A model generated the notes under the pieces. That model did not search any database and had not been told where the DNA came from. It worked only from the letters and a program-made list of their open reading frames with translations. From Streptomyces sp. Tue6028 (GTDB taxonomy: Bacteria; Actinomycetota; Actinomycetes; Streptomycetales; Streptomycetaceae), in the NCBI RefSeq assembly GCF_002300165.1, contig NZ_MLCE01000023.1, positions 1 to 64,000 of the forward strand: 64,000 nt of DNA. The letters are read 5' to 3'. A program made the translations under genes and the position numbers. Positions 1-9,782 of this stretch are shown piece by piece (positions within the stretch are counted from its first letter, which is position 1; every line of letters begins with the position of its first letter).

Positions 1-1199
<1,199 letters not shown>

Positions 1200-1467
1200 T
1201 GAACTGGACCTCCTTCGAGGCGGCTGTCGGGGAGCGGCCTTCCCACAGACCTTCCCCTTTTCAACCCTACGTCGGTAAGGGTCGCCTTCCCGTGGCCATT
1301 CACATGATGGACATCAATCTGAGACGGCCCGGCACCCTGACTTGTCATGATTTACCCGCCCCCCGGGTTCTTTCCTGGATGACGCTCCCGGCTCGTCCTT
1401 CGGTTCTGGGCTTGTTGTGGGCTTTCCGTGCGGCGGGGCCCGTGCTGCGCCGAGCCCCGCTCCATAA

Positions 1468-1482
1468 CTGACACAGTGTCAG
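1468..1482. promoter_or_regulatory. Perfect 7+7 palindrome between response regulator and korA
   Basis: CTGACAC-A-GTGTCAG is a perfect inverted repeat a few bases past the response-regulator stop codon and about 270 bases upstream of korA. It has no T-tract and a one-base centre, so a protein-binding site is more likely than a terminator. What binds it is unknown. Confidence 0.35.
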
Positions 1483-1486
1483 CCCG

Positions 1487-2146
1487 TCATGAGTTCAGGT
1501 AGGTGAGCACCGCGAGAACACGCCGGTGATCCCCGTCACTCGGCGACAGTCCCAGCTTCAGGAAGATGTTGCTGACGTGCTTCTCGACGGCTCCGTCGCT
1601 GACCACCAGCTGCCGTGCGATCGCCGAGTTCGTCCGCCCCTCGGCCATCAGGCCCAGGACCTCCCGCTCCCGGGGCGTGAGCCCGGCCAGCACGTCCTGC
1701 TTGCGGCTGCGCCCGAGCAGCTGCGCCACGACCTCCGGATCGAGCGCGGTGCCTCCCTGGGCCACCCGCACCACCGCGTCCACGAACTCCCGCACCTCGG
1801 CCACGCGGTCCTTGAGCAGATAACCGACCCCGCGGCTGGAACCGGCCAGCAGTTCGGTGGCGTACTGCTCCTCCACGTACTGCGACAGCACGAGCACACC
1901 TAGGCCGGGATGCGCCTTGCGCAGCTGCACCGCGGCCCTGACCCCCTCGTCGGTGTGCGTGGGCGGCATCCGCACATCGGCCACGACGACGTCCGGCAGC
2001 GCGTCCTGCGCCGCGAACTCGGTGATGGTCTTGATCAGCGCCTCACCGTCGCCGACCCCGGCCACGACGTCATGCCCGCGGTCCGTCAACAACCGGGTCA
2101 GGCCCTCCCTGAGCAGCACTGAATCCTCGGCGATGACCACCCGCAC
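1487..2146 (-). CDS. NarL/LuxR-family response regulator
   Basis: DNA-binding response regulator of about 219 residues. The receiver domain (about 1-125) has the acidic pair near the N-terminus (VVIAEDSVLLREG), the phospho-acceptor Asp in VVVADVRMPP near residue 56, and the conserved Lys in YLLKDRV. A LuxR-type helix-turn-helix follows at about 150-210 (LTPREREVLGLMAEGRTN, AVEKHVSNIFLKLGL). The GTG at 2146 is preferred because GGAGG lies 5 bases upstream; the GTG at 2158 is an in-frame alternative. It is downstream of two sensor kinases on the same strand and probably receives phosphate from one or both, though a 710-base gap separates it from the nearer kinase. Its targets may include the adjacent korA or nuo genes (inference). 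Confidence 0.9.
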   Translation of the reverse strand: MRVVIAEDSVLLREGLTRLLTDRGHDVVAGVGDGEALIKTITEFAAQDALPDVVVADVRMPPTHTDEGVRAAVQLRKAHPGLGVLVLSQYVEEQYATELLAGSSRGVGYLLKDRVAEVREFVDAVVRVAQGGTALDPEVVAQLLGRSRKQDVLAGLTPREREVLGLMAEGRTNSAIARQLVVSDGAVEKHVSNIFLKLGLSPSDGDHRRVLAVLTYLNS

Positions 2147-2458
2147 TCTGTCCTCCACGATTCTCGGCCCCCCAGAGCCCGTCCCCCGGACCGGACCGAG
2201 GGTGTCCCGGCCCGTCCGAGGTCCGCTCCCGGCCCGTGCCGGGTTCGTCCCCGCTCGTACGACAGACCCCAGCATTCCAGCATTCGGACCGGCCTGCGCC
2301 CGGGCAACGGGATTAGGGAGGCATGACTTCGGGTTCCGGCCGCCATACGACCGACAACGATCACTGGGCGCCCCGGTGGAGCGCCGGTTTTCGGCCCGTC
2401 CCGGGCCAGAGGCGAAGCCTGAGGGCATCCGCCACCCCAAGGACCCCACCCACGCACG

Positions 2459-2720
2459 GAAGGGGCCGCGCCAGCGGGCCCCGCGCACCCGGCCCGCCCC
2501 TCGCTTGCCGCCCGCACCCGGCCCCCAATGGAAGGGGCCGCGCCGCTGGGCCCGCCGGCTTACCTGCCGCCGCAACCCACTACCGCCCGCACCCGGCGTC
2601 TTACGGATGGGCTGTGTCGCTGGGCCCGCGCACAGCGGCGCGCCCCTCGCCCGCCGCCGCAACCCACTACCGCCCGCACCCGACATCTCACGGAAGGGGC
2701 CGTGCCGGTGAATCAAATGC
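2459..2720. repeat. Degenerate tandem repeat in the 710-bp gap between kinase and regulator
   Basis: The stretch from 2147 to 2856 has no convincing gene. It holds about four imperfect units of 70-87 bp. GGAAGGGGCCGCGCC recurs at 2459, 2530 and, as GGAAGGGGCCGTGCC, at 2692, with a weaker copy near 2614. A 30-bp stretch centred on CAACCCACTACCGCCC is identical at 2566-2595 and 2653-2682. Long open frames across this stretch reflect GC composition. Confidence 0.7.
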
Positions 2721-2856
2721 CCGTTGCGGACGGCGCCACGCACCCACCGAGGTCCTACCGGCACCGCCCCGCACAAGGGCTGCAACGGGCGGATCACCGG
2801 CACGGACCCGACCCACCCACCGGACGGGCGGCACGGACCAGGAGAGAAACGGCCGG

Positions 2857-4221
2857 TCAGCCGCGCCAGGGCAGCTCCGCCGTGACCCGGGTCGGCCCGG
2901 CCACGGGGGAGTCCACCACCAGGATCCCGTCCACGGCGTCGAGCCGCTCCGCGAGCCCCGCGAGCCCCGACCCGGCGGAGACGTCGGCCCCGCCCATGCC
3001 GTTGTCGGTGACCTGGAGCATCAGCCGGTTCTCCACCCGCCACACGTCCACCGTGGCGCGCGTGGCCCGGGAGTGCTTGCTGATGTTCTGCAGCAGCTCG
3101 GAGACGGTGAAGTAGGCGATCCCCTCGATCGCGGGGGCGGGCCGCGCCGGCAGATCGACCTCGACCTGCACCGGAACGGTGCAGCGGGAGGCGACGGCGG
3201 ACAGCGCCGCGTCCAGGCCGCGGTCGGTGAGGACCGCGGGGTGGATGCCGCGGGCCAGGTCGCGCAGTTCCTGCAGCGCGGTCTTCACCTCGCCGTGCGC
3301 CTCGTCCACCATCCGCGCCGCGGCCTGCGGGTCCTCCGTCAGCTTCTCCTTGGCCAGCCCCAGGTCCATCGCCAGAGCGACCAGCCGGGCCTGCGCCCCG
3401 TCGTGCAGATCGCGCTCGATGCGGCGCAGGTCCGCCGCCGCCGTGTCCACGACCACCCCGCGGTCCGACTCCAGCTCCACCACGCGCGTCGCCAGCCGTG
3501 ACGGACCGAGCAGCCCGTGCACCATCAGCCGGTCCACCGTCGTCAGCGCCCGCACGATCCACGGCGTGGCCATCGTGAAGAGCAGCCCCACCACCGCGGT
3601 CACCGCGATCTCGAACGGGTTGTCGAGGTAGACCGAGTGCGTCCCGTCGCCGTACAGCTGGAGCCCGCCCTGTCCCCCGTACATCGGGAAGAGCCAGAAC
3701 CACAGCGGATAGGTCAGCATCAGCCAGCCGTACGACCAGAAGGCGAACGCCACCACGAAGGAGAACACCGACCACGGGAACTGGATCACCGTGTACAGCA
3801 GGTGCCGCCACGACGTGCCGCTCTTGAGCATGGCGCCCATCCACGCGCCCGCTCCCCGCTTCTTCATGCGCAGCGGCTCCGGCTCGGCCACCTCGGCGCC
3901 GAGCAGCCCGCGTGCCCGCGCCCGCTCCAGCGCGCCGAAGCCGCGGCAGCCGGCGAGACCGGCGGCGAGCACCGGGATCCCCAGGAAGGTGACCAGCAGG
4001 CCGGCACCGAGCGAGACCATCGTGACGGCGAACGTGAACATGATGATCCCGAGCGGCAGGCTCAGCATCACGTAGCCGAGCTCCCGCCAGCTGCGGGCCT
4101 CGACCGGCGCCCGCAGCGCGGTCGGGAGCCGACGCCGTCGCTCACCGGCATCCGTCCCCCGGGAACCGGGCCCGCCGCGGTACCCGTATCCCTGTCCGTA
4201 CTCCGTGGACTCCGTGGCCAT
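2857..4221 (-). CDS. Sensor histidine kinase (HisKA_3 type), copy 1
   Basis: Membrane sensor kinase of about 454 residues. The N-terminal half resembles the Streptomyces putative sensor domain (PF13796-like), with hydrophobic segments at about 46-70, 78-98, 140-180 and 205-230. The dimerisation/phospho-acceptor box reads RRIERDLHDGAQARLV, with the His near residue 270. The HATPase N-box (TVSELLQNISKHS) is near 377 and the G-box (GLAGLAERLDAV) follows. From DRGVVVDTAAADLRR onward it is strikingly similar to the next kinase upstream, pointing to a tandem duplication. The ATG at 4221 has only a weak ribosome site; a GTG at 4284 would add 21 residues. It most likely pairs with the NarL-type regulator downstream. 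Confidence 0.88.
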   Translation of the reverse strand: MATESTEYGQGYGYRGGPGSRGTDAGERRRRLPTALRAPVEARSWRELGYVMLSLPLGIIMFTFAVTMVSLGAGLLVTFLGIPVLAAGLAGCRGFGALERARARGLLGAEVAEPEPLRMKKRGAGAWMGAMLKSGTSWRHLLYTVIQFPWSVFSFVVAFAFWSYGWLMLTYPLWFWLFPMYGGQGGLQLYGDGTHSVYLDNPFEIAVTAVVGLLFTMATPWIVRALTTVDRLMVHGLLGPSRLATRVVELESDRGVVVDTAAADLRRIERDLHDGAQARLVALAMDLGLAKEKLTEDPQAAARMVDEAHGEVKTALQELRDLARGIHPAVLTDRGLDAALSAVASRCTVPVQVEVDLPARPAPAIEGIAYFTVSELLQNISKHSRATRATVDVWRVENRLMLQVTDNGMGGADVSAGSGLAGLAERLDAVDGILVVDSPVAGPTRVTAELPWRG

Positions 4222-4346
4222 CGCCCCGTCCGTTCTGCTCGTCTCGACCCGCTCGTCGGCTGGTGTCTCAACTCTGCTGCTCACGGCCTCCCCGGACCAT
4301 GGAGCGCGTCGGCGTCTCGGGGCGGGGGTTTTCCCTACCTCGCCCA

Positions 4347-4383
4347 GTACGGCGCCCCGCATTGGGTGCGGGGCGTGCCGTAC
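4347..4383. terminator. Strong hairpin between the two kinase genes
   Basis: GTACGGCGCCCCGCA and TGCGGGGCGTGCCGTAC form a hairpin with a short loop and a two-base bulge. It lies in the 352-base gap between the two kinase genes. There is no T-run, so it may be a terminator, an attenuator or a processing site. The rest of the gap (4222-4573) shows nothing recognisable. Confidence 0.5.
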
Positions 4384-4573
4384 GCGTTCCCCGTGACGCC
4401 GGCGCGCACGGGACCGCCGCCACCTGCGCGCGGGGCCGCCACCCCGGCCTCGCCGAAGCCGGCACGTCAGGGCGGACAGGGCCTCGGGGTGCGCGACGCC
4501 CCGGGGCGCGGATCGCCTCGGGGCAGGTGGCATGGCCGGGCACGTGAGGGGCTCGACGGCGGTGCGCGGTGGC

Positions 4574-5833
4574 TCAGCGGACGGCGTCGTCGCGCCGGTC
4601 CCGCCACGGCAGTTCCGCCGTGACGACGGTCGGGCCGCCGACCGGCGACTCGATGACGAACAGCCCGTCGACCGCGCCGAGCCGGTCGGCGAGGCCCGCC
4701 ATCCCCGTACCGCCGTCGAGACTGGCCCCGCCGCGGCCGTCGTCCCACACCTGTATGAGCAGCCGATCGTCCGTCCGCCACACGTCGACGGACGCGGACC
4801 GCGCGCCGCTGTGCTTGCTCACGTTCTGCAGCAGCTCGGAGACCGTGAAGTAGGCGATGCCCTCGATCGCCGCCGCCGGCCGCATCTCCAGCTCGGCCGT
4901 CACCTTCACCGGCACCGTGCAGCGGGAGGCGACCGCGGACAGCGCCGCGTCCAGGCCGCGGTCGGTGAGGACCGCGGGATGGATACCGCGGGCCAAATCG
5001 CGCAGTTCCTGCAGCGCGAGCTTCACCTCGCCGTGCGCCTCGTCGACCATGGCCGCCGCCGCGTCGGGGTCCTCCAGCAGCTTCTCCTTGGCCAGGCCCA
5101 GCCCCATCGCCAGGTTGACCAGCCGGGCCTGTGCCCCGTCGTGCAGATCGCGCTCGATGCGGCGCAGGTCCGCCGCCGCGGTGTCGACGACGACCCCCCG
5201 GTCGGACTCCAGTTCGGCGATCCGCCGCTCCAGCTCGTCGGACGGCGACAGCAGCCCGCGCACCAGGGCCCGGTCCACGTTCGTCAGCGCCCGCGCGACG
5301 AACGGCAGCACCGGCCACAGCACGAACAGCCCCGTGATAGTCACCGTGAAGGTGACGATGCCCCACGGCAGCCGGATGAAGTCGTACAGCACCGTCCGCC
5401 AGCCCACCGGGTCCTTCAGGCTCGACCACAGCCAGCCGAAGAAGCCGGTCCGGCGCACCGGCAGCGGGCTGGGCTCGTCGATCCGCAGCCCGAGCAGTGC
5501 CCGGGCCCGCGCTCGCTCCGCCTTGCCCAGCTGACGAGCACCCCGCAGCCCGACCGCGAGCAGCGGCAGCCCGATGACCGTCACGGCGAGCCCCGCACCC
5601 GTGAACATCAGCGTCACGACGTAGACGAAACCGACGAGCGCGACCGGCAGGTTGACCAGGAGATACGCGATCTCCCGCCATGTCTGCGGGTCGTAGGCTA
5701 GGCGTGCGGGAGGCAGCCCGTCGCCGTCGGGACGTCCGCCGGACGGGCCGTCGTCCGCTGTGCCCGGCGGGCCGCCCGGCACAGCGCCGGAGGTTCTTCC
5801 CGGCGGGCCGGTGAGCGTGATGCGTTCGGTCAT
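4574..5833 (-). CDS. Sensor histidine kinase (HisKA_3 type), copy 2
   Basis: Membrane sensor kinase of about 419 residues and a paralogue of the kinase at 2857-4221. A putative sensor domain with hydrophobic segments occupies the first half (EIAYLLVNLPVALVGFVYVV, then LAVTVIGLPLLAVGL, then GIVTFTVTITGLFVLWPVLPF). The phospho-acceptor box RRIERDLHDGAQARLV is near residue 228, the N-box TVSELLQNVSKHS near 334, and the G-box GMAGLADRLGAVDG after it. The ATG at 5833 gives MTERITLTG; a longer frame exists upstream but looks non-coding. Two kinases and one regulator lie in the same direction. Whether both feed the same regulator cannot be told from sequence. Confidence 0.88.
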   Translation of the reverse strand: MTERITLTGPPGRTSGAVPGGPPGTADDGPSGGRPDGDGLPPARLAYDPQTWREIAYLLVNLPVALVGFVYVVTLMFTGAGLAVTVIGLPLLAVGLRGARQLGKAERARARALLGLRIDEPSPLPVRRTGFFGWLWSSLKDPVGWRTVLYDFIRLPWGIVTFTVTITGLFVLWPVLPFVARALTNVDRALVRGLLSPSDELERRIAELESDRGVVVDTAAADLRRIERDLHDGAQARLVNLAMGLGLAKEKLLEDPDAAAAMVDEAHGEVKLALQELRDLARGIHPAVLTDRGLDAALSAVASRCTVPVKVTAELEMRPAAAIEGIAYFTVSELLQNVSKHSGARSASVDVWRTDDRLLIQVWDDGRGGASLDGGTGMAGLADRLGAVDGLFVIESPVGGPTVVTAELPWRDRRDDAVR

Positions 5834-6201
5834 ATCCGCAAGCGTGCCCGGCGGCGAGCCGCGGCGCCATGAGGTGGGCCGCCCCGATGCACGGGGGAAA
5901 ACCCCACCCCTGTCATGCATGGGCCCGCGAGCTCCGAGTACGCACCGGGATGTACTCCCTGTCTCCTCACGTCCTGCTCTCTGTTTCCCGGACCCGGACC
6001 CCGGCCCCGCCCCCGGTCCGGACTGGACCGTCTCCTGGCCCGGTCCTGCCCGTCCGCGGTGGTCCGGGCGTGACGGGCTGCTTACGGTCTCTTTAGCAGG
6101 CCCTAGACTCCCGTCCGTACAGATCGTCGAACAAGGCGCATCACGGAGTGCGCGACGGGCACACGACGGGGCGCAACAAGGTCAGGGAGCGAGGGGCTGA
6201 C
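5834..6201. other. Divergent intergenic region between sensor kinase and nuoA
   Basis: The 368-base region separates the minus-strand kinase operon from the plus-strand nuo cluster and must hold promoters for both. A small hairpin (GGGGG-AAAA-CCCC) lies near 5890-5905. A candidate nuo promoter is listed separately. No ORF here has a ribosome site or recognisable product. Confidence 0.5.
6082..6109 (+). promoter_or_regulatory. Candidate nuoA promoter
   Basis: TTACGG and TAGACT are spaced by 16 bases, about 95 bases upstream of the nuoA start. The -10 matches the streptomycete TAGRRT pattern fairly well; the -35 is a weak match. Confidence 0.35.
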
Positions 6202-6615
6202 GTGCCGGAACCGACCGTAGTCACGGCGACCGGGGCCGTCGTCGCGGCGGACTACTTCCAGTCCTACTCGGTGGTCGGACTGCTCGCCGTCGTGGGCGTG
6301 CTCTTCGTCGCCGTCGCCTTCGGGGCGGGTCGCCTGCTGCGGCCCGTGGTCCCCACCCCGGAGAAACTCCTGACCTACGAGTGCGGTGTCGACCCCGTCG
6401 GCGAGGGCTGGGCGCACACCCAGGTCCGCTACTACGTCTACGCCTTCCTCTACGTCATCTTCGCCGTCGACTCGATCTTCCTCTTCCCCTGGGCGACGGT
6501 CTTCGCCGCGCCCGGCTACGGCGCCGCGACGCTCGTCGAGATGTTCATCTTCCTCGGCTTCCTCGCCGTCGGCCTGCTGTACGCATACAAGAAGGGCGTC
6601 CTGACATGGACGTGA
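6202..6615 (+). CDS. nuoA: NADH-quinone oxidoreductase subunit A
   Basis: Small membrane subunit of complex I, about 137 residues with three hydrophobic segments. The family signature KLLTYECGVDPVGEGW is present, as are the conserved RYYVYAFLYVIFAVDSIFLFPW-type segment and the ending LLYAYKKGVLTW. The GTG at 6202 is chosen because GAGGGG lies 7 bases upstream; an earlier ATG in frame has no such support. First gene of a ten-gene overlapping operon; its end overlaps nuoB by 10 bases. Confidence 0.95.
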   Translation: MPEPTVVTATGAVVAADYFQSYSVVGLLAVVGVLFVAVAFGAGRLLRPVVPTPEKLLTYECGVDPVGEGWAHTQVRYYVYAFLYVIFAVDSIFLFPWATVFAAPGYGAATLVEMFIFLGFLAVGLLYAYKKGVLTWT

Positions 6616-7217
6616 CCCCCTCGACCCCCGAGCCCGTGCTGCTTCCCGAGCCCAAGCGGCTCGGCGCGCTCGCCCGCCTGGCGCCCGAGCCGATGAAGGT
6701 CGTCCTGAACTGGGGCCGCCGCTACTCGCTGTGGGTCTTCAACTTCGGCCTCGCCTGCTGCGCGATCGAGTTCATCGCCGCGTCCATGGCCCGCCACGAC
6801 TTCATCCGCCTCGGCGTGATCCCCTTCGCGCCGGGTCCGCGCCAGGCCGACCTGATGGTCGTGTCCGGCACGGTCACGGACAAGATGGCCCCGGCCGTGA
6901 AGCGCCTGTACGAGCAGATGCCCGAGCCCAAGTACGTCATCTCCTTCGGCGCCTGTTCCAACTGCGGCGGCCCCTACTGGGACTCGTACTCCGTCACCAA
7001 GGGCGTCGACCAGATCATCCCGGTGGACGTCTACGTCCCCGGCTGCCCGCCGCGTCCCGAGGCGCTCCTCCAGGGCATCCTCAAGCTCCAGGAGAAGATC
7101 GCCCGCGAATCGCTCGGCGAGCGCTACGGCTCCGCGGCGGACCGTCCGTCCGCCGCCGCGCTCCAGAGCGGCCTGGTGAAGCCGCCCGCCACGAACCCGG
7201 GGGAGGGCGACAAGTGA
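6606..7217 (+). CDS. nuoB: NADH-quinone oxidoreductase subunit B
   Basis: Peripheral-arm subunit carrying iron-sulphur cluster N2, 203 residues. The ligands are visible as the adjacent cysteines in LACCAIEF, the Cys in SFGACSNCGG and the Cys in VPGCPPRPEALL, so electron transfer towards quinone should be intact. The C-terminal 30 residues are variable (ADRPSAAALQSG). The ATG at 6606 overlaps nuoA, and the stop overlaps the GTG of nuoC (GTGA). In most operons nuoD would follow nuoC; here it is missing. Confidence 0.96.
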   Translation: MDVTPSTPEPVLLPEPKRLGALARLAPEPMKVVLNWGRRYSLWVFNFGLACCAIEFIAASMARHDFIRLGVIPFAPGPRQADLMVVSGTVTDKMAPAVKRLYEQMPEPKYVISFGACSNCGGPYWDSYSVTKGVDQIIPVDVYVPGCPPRPEALLQGILKLQEKIARESLGERYGSAADRPSAAALQSGLVKPPATNPGEGDK

Positions 7218-8815
7218 CCGGCTGGCTCACCGCCCCCGTCGAGGACCTCTTCGGCCCGGAGGCCACGGCCGACGAGTCGTACGACGTCCTGACGGTCGAC
7301 GTGCCTCCCACCGCATGGCTCGCCGCCCTCGAGACCGCCCGGACCACGCTGGGCTGCACCTTCTTCGACTGGCTGAGCGCCGTCGACGAACCCGGCACCG
7401 GCTTCCGCGTCTCGGCGCACGTCGTGGCGCTGTCCCCGGTGCGCCGCCTGCTGGTCCGTACGACCGTGCCGCACGCCGCCGCCACCCTCCCCTCCGCCGT
7501 CTCCGTGTACGCGGGCGCCGCCTGGCACGAGCGCGAGACCCACGAGATGTTCGGCGTGACCTTCGAGGGCCACCCCGGCCTCGACCCGCTCCTCCTGCCC
7601 GAGGGCTTCGAGGGCCACCCCCTGCGCAAGGACTTCGTCCTGGCCGCTCGCGTCGCCAAGGCCTGGCCCGGCGCGAAGGAGCCCGGCGAATCGGAACACG
7701 GCGGTCCGAAGCGCCGCCAGATGCTTCCGCCCGGCGTCCCCGACCCCAACGAGTGGGGCCCGCTCAAGGGCCAGCTCCCGCCGGCCCCGGCCCGCCCGGC
7801 CCGGGGTGCCGCCCGCGCCGCCGGCGACCGACCCGTACGCAGGGCCCGCACCGCGGGGGAGGGCTCGGCGAGCCAGACCGCCGCGGGAACCGGTGCGGCT
7901 GCTGCCGGCGGTGCCGCCGCGGCCGGCGCGGAGACGCCGGCTGCACCCCGGCGCGCCCGCAGCGCGAGCCAGGGCTCCGCCTCACAGCGCGCCGAAGCCC
8001 CTGCGCCCGCCTCGGACCAGGCGTCCGCCTCGAACCAGGCGTCCGCCTCGAACCAGGCGTCCGCGCCGGATCGGCCGTCGGGTCCGGAGCAGCCGGGTGC
8101 CTCTGAGCGGCCCAGCGCACCTGCCGGGCCGCGTCGGGCCCGCAGCGCGAGCCAGGGCTCCGCCTCGCAGCGCGCCGCCGGAACCCCGGACACCGCCGGA
8201 ACCCCGGACGCCGGAACCCTGGACGCCACCGAGCCGGCGCCCTCCGCCGAGGCGGCGGCTCCGGCCGCCCCGCCCACCCCCGAAGCGCCGGCCTCCGAAC
8301 CGGCCGCCTCCGAGGCGGCGACGCCGCCCGCGTCACCCGCGACTCCCGCGTCAGCGGCGAGGCCCACCGCGTCGCGCAGCTCGGACGCACCTTGGCACCA
8401 CGCCCGCCCCGCCTTCGACGAGGAGCCGAAGCCGGAGCCCGAGCCGAAGCCGGAGCCGACCCCGGGCCCCGCGAACGCCCCCGAGCCGGAACCGACGACA
8501 GCCCCTGCCGACGCCACCGAGCCCGACGCGGCGCCCCGGCCCACACCGACACCCGAGCCTGAGGCAACACCCGAGCCCGAGGCGAAACCGGCGCCCGAGG
8601 CCGCCCCCGAGCCGGACGCGGCGCCTGACACGGCACCTGAGCCGGACACGGCGCCGGAACCCGACACGACCCCCGAGCCCGACGCGGCCCCAAAACCCCG
8701 GACCGCACCGGACACGGCACCCGCCGCGGCACCCGGTCCCGGCACTGACACCGGTACCGGCACCGGTACCGGCACAGCCCCCGACCCCGACGACTCTTCC
8801 GGAGGCATGCAGTGA
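7214..8815 (+). CDS. nuoC: NADH-quinone oxidoreductase subunit C with a very long low-complexity tail
   Basis: Residues 1 to about 150 are a normal 30-kDa NuoC domain with the family signature WHERETHEMFGVTFEGHP, then LLPEGFEGHPLRKDF. From about residue 190 to 533 the protein becomes Ala/Pro/Glu/Ser-rich and repetitive. It contains two near-identical RRARSASQGSASQRA blocks, a triplicated 18-bp unit encoding ASNQAS, and a long run of PEPDAAPEP-like repeats. NuoC is usually near 200-250 residues, so this tail of about 340 residues is exceptional. It is not NuoD: no NuoD-like sequence is present. The frame is supported by GTGA overlaps with nuoB and nuoH at both ends, so the tail is genuinely translated. 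Confidence 0.92.
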   Translation: MTGWLTAPVEDLFGPEATADESYDVLTVDVPPTAWLAALETARTTLGCTFFDWLSAVDEPGTGFRVSAHVVALSPVRRLLVRTTVPHAAATLPSAVSVYAGAAWHERETHEMFGVTFEGHPGLDPLLLPEGFEGHPLRKDFVLAARVAKAWPGAKEPGESEHGGPKRRQMLPPGVPDPNEWGPLKGQLPPAPARPARGAARAAGDRPVRRARTAGEGSASQTAAGTGAAAAGGAAAAGAETPAAPRRARSASQGSASQRAEAPAPASDQASASNQASASNQASAPDRPSGPEQPGASERPSAPAGPRRARSASQGSASQRAAGTPDTAGTPDAGTLDATEPAPSAEAAAPAAPPTPEAPASEPAASEAATPPASPATPASAARPTASRSSDAPWHHARPAFDEEPKPEPEPKPEPTPGPANAPEPEPTTAPADATEPDAAPRPTPTPEPEATPEPEAKPAPEAAPEPDAAPDTAPEPDTAPEPDTTPEPDAAPKPRTAPDTAPAAAPGPGTDTGTGTGTGTAPDPDDSSGGMQ

Positions 8816-9780
8816 ACGACGCTCTCGACGTCGCCCTGCGACTCCTCGTCGTCTTCGTCGTGTTCCTGACCTTCCCCCTGATCGTCGGTCAGACCGAGCA
8901 CAAGGTGATGGCCCACATGCAGGGCCGCCTCGGCCCGATGTACGCGGGCGGCTTCCACGGCTGGGCCCAGCTGGTCGCGGACGGCGTGAAGTTCGCGCAG
9001 AAGGAGGACGTCGTCCCGACGGGAGCGGACCGGCGTATCTTCCAACTCGCTCCCGCCGTCGCCCTCCTCCCGTACCTTCTCGTCCTGCTCGCCATCCCCA
9101 TCGGTCCGGGCGAGGGCGCGGTCGGCGAGGCCGTCGACGCGGGCATCTTCTTCGTGCTCGCTGTGATGGGCGTCGGTGTCCTCGGTTCGCTCATGGCGGG
9201 CTGGGCCTCGGCCAACAAGTTCTCCCTCCTCGGCGGCCTCCGCACCGCCGCGCAGCTCCTCGCCTACGAACTGCCGATGCTGCTGACCGCCGCCTCCGTC
9301 GCGATGGCGGCCGGCACCGTCTCCCTGCCGGGCATCGTCGGCGCCTTCGAGTGGTGGTGGCTGCCCTGGCAGATCGTCGGCGCGATCGTGTTCTTCGTGG
9401 CCGGCCTCGCCGAACTCCAGCGCCCGCCCTTCGACATGCCCGTCGCCGACTCCGAGATCATCTTCGGCGCGTACACCGAGTACACGGGTCTGCGTTTCGC
9501 TCTCTTCCTCCTCGCCGAGTACGCCGGGATCATCGTCCTGTGCGGGCTGACCACCGTCCTGTTCCTGGGCGGCTGGCACGGCCCCTGGGGCGCGGACGGT
9601 CTCGGCTGGGTCTGGACCCTGCTGAAGACCGCGCTGCTCGCCTTCGTCGTGATCTGGCTGCGCGTCACCTACCCCCGTATGCGCGAGGACCAGCTGCAGA
9701 AATTCTCCTGGACCCTCCTCGTGCCCCTCTCCCTCGCCCAGATCGCCCTCACCGGCATCGTCAAGGTGGTGATCTCCTAA
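8812..9780 (+). CDS. nuoH: NADH-quinone oxidoreductase subunit H
   Basis: Membrane subunit at the junction of the two complex I arms, contributing to the quinone site; 322 residues, about eight hydrophobic segments. Conserved loops are visible: VMAHMQGRLGPMYAGGFHG, DGVKFAQKED, the family block ELQRPPFDMPVADSEIIFG, then YTEYTGLRFALFLLAEY and WLRVTYPRMREDQL. The GTG start overlaps the nuoC stop. Confidence 0.96.
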   Translation: MNDALDVALRLLVVFVVFLTFPLIVGQTEHKVMAHMQGRLGPMYAGGFHGWAQLVADGVKFAQKEDVVPTGADRRIFQLAPAVALLPYLLVLLAIPIGPGEGAVGEAVDAGIFFVLAVMGVGVLGSLMAGWASANKFSLLGGLRTAAQLLAYELPMLLTAASVAMAAGTVSLPGIVGAFEWWWLPWQIVGAIVFFVAGLAELQRPPFDMPVADSEIIFGAYTEYTGLRFALFLLAEYAGIIVLCGLTTVLFLGGWHGPWGADGLGWVWTLLKTALLAFVVIWLRVTYPRMREDQLQKFSWTLLVPLSLAQIALTGIVKVVIS

Positions 9781-9782
9781 CC

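Noticed and set aside
2098..3844. Long open frames across the repeat-rich gap between kinase and regulator, on both strands
   Set aside because: Composition is Arg/Pro/Gly/Ala-rich without domains; only the regulator part at 1487-2146 is real.
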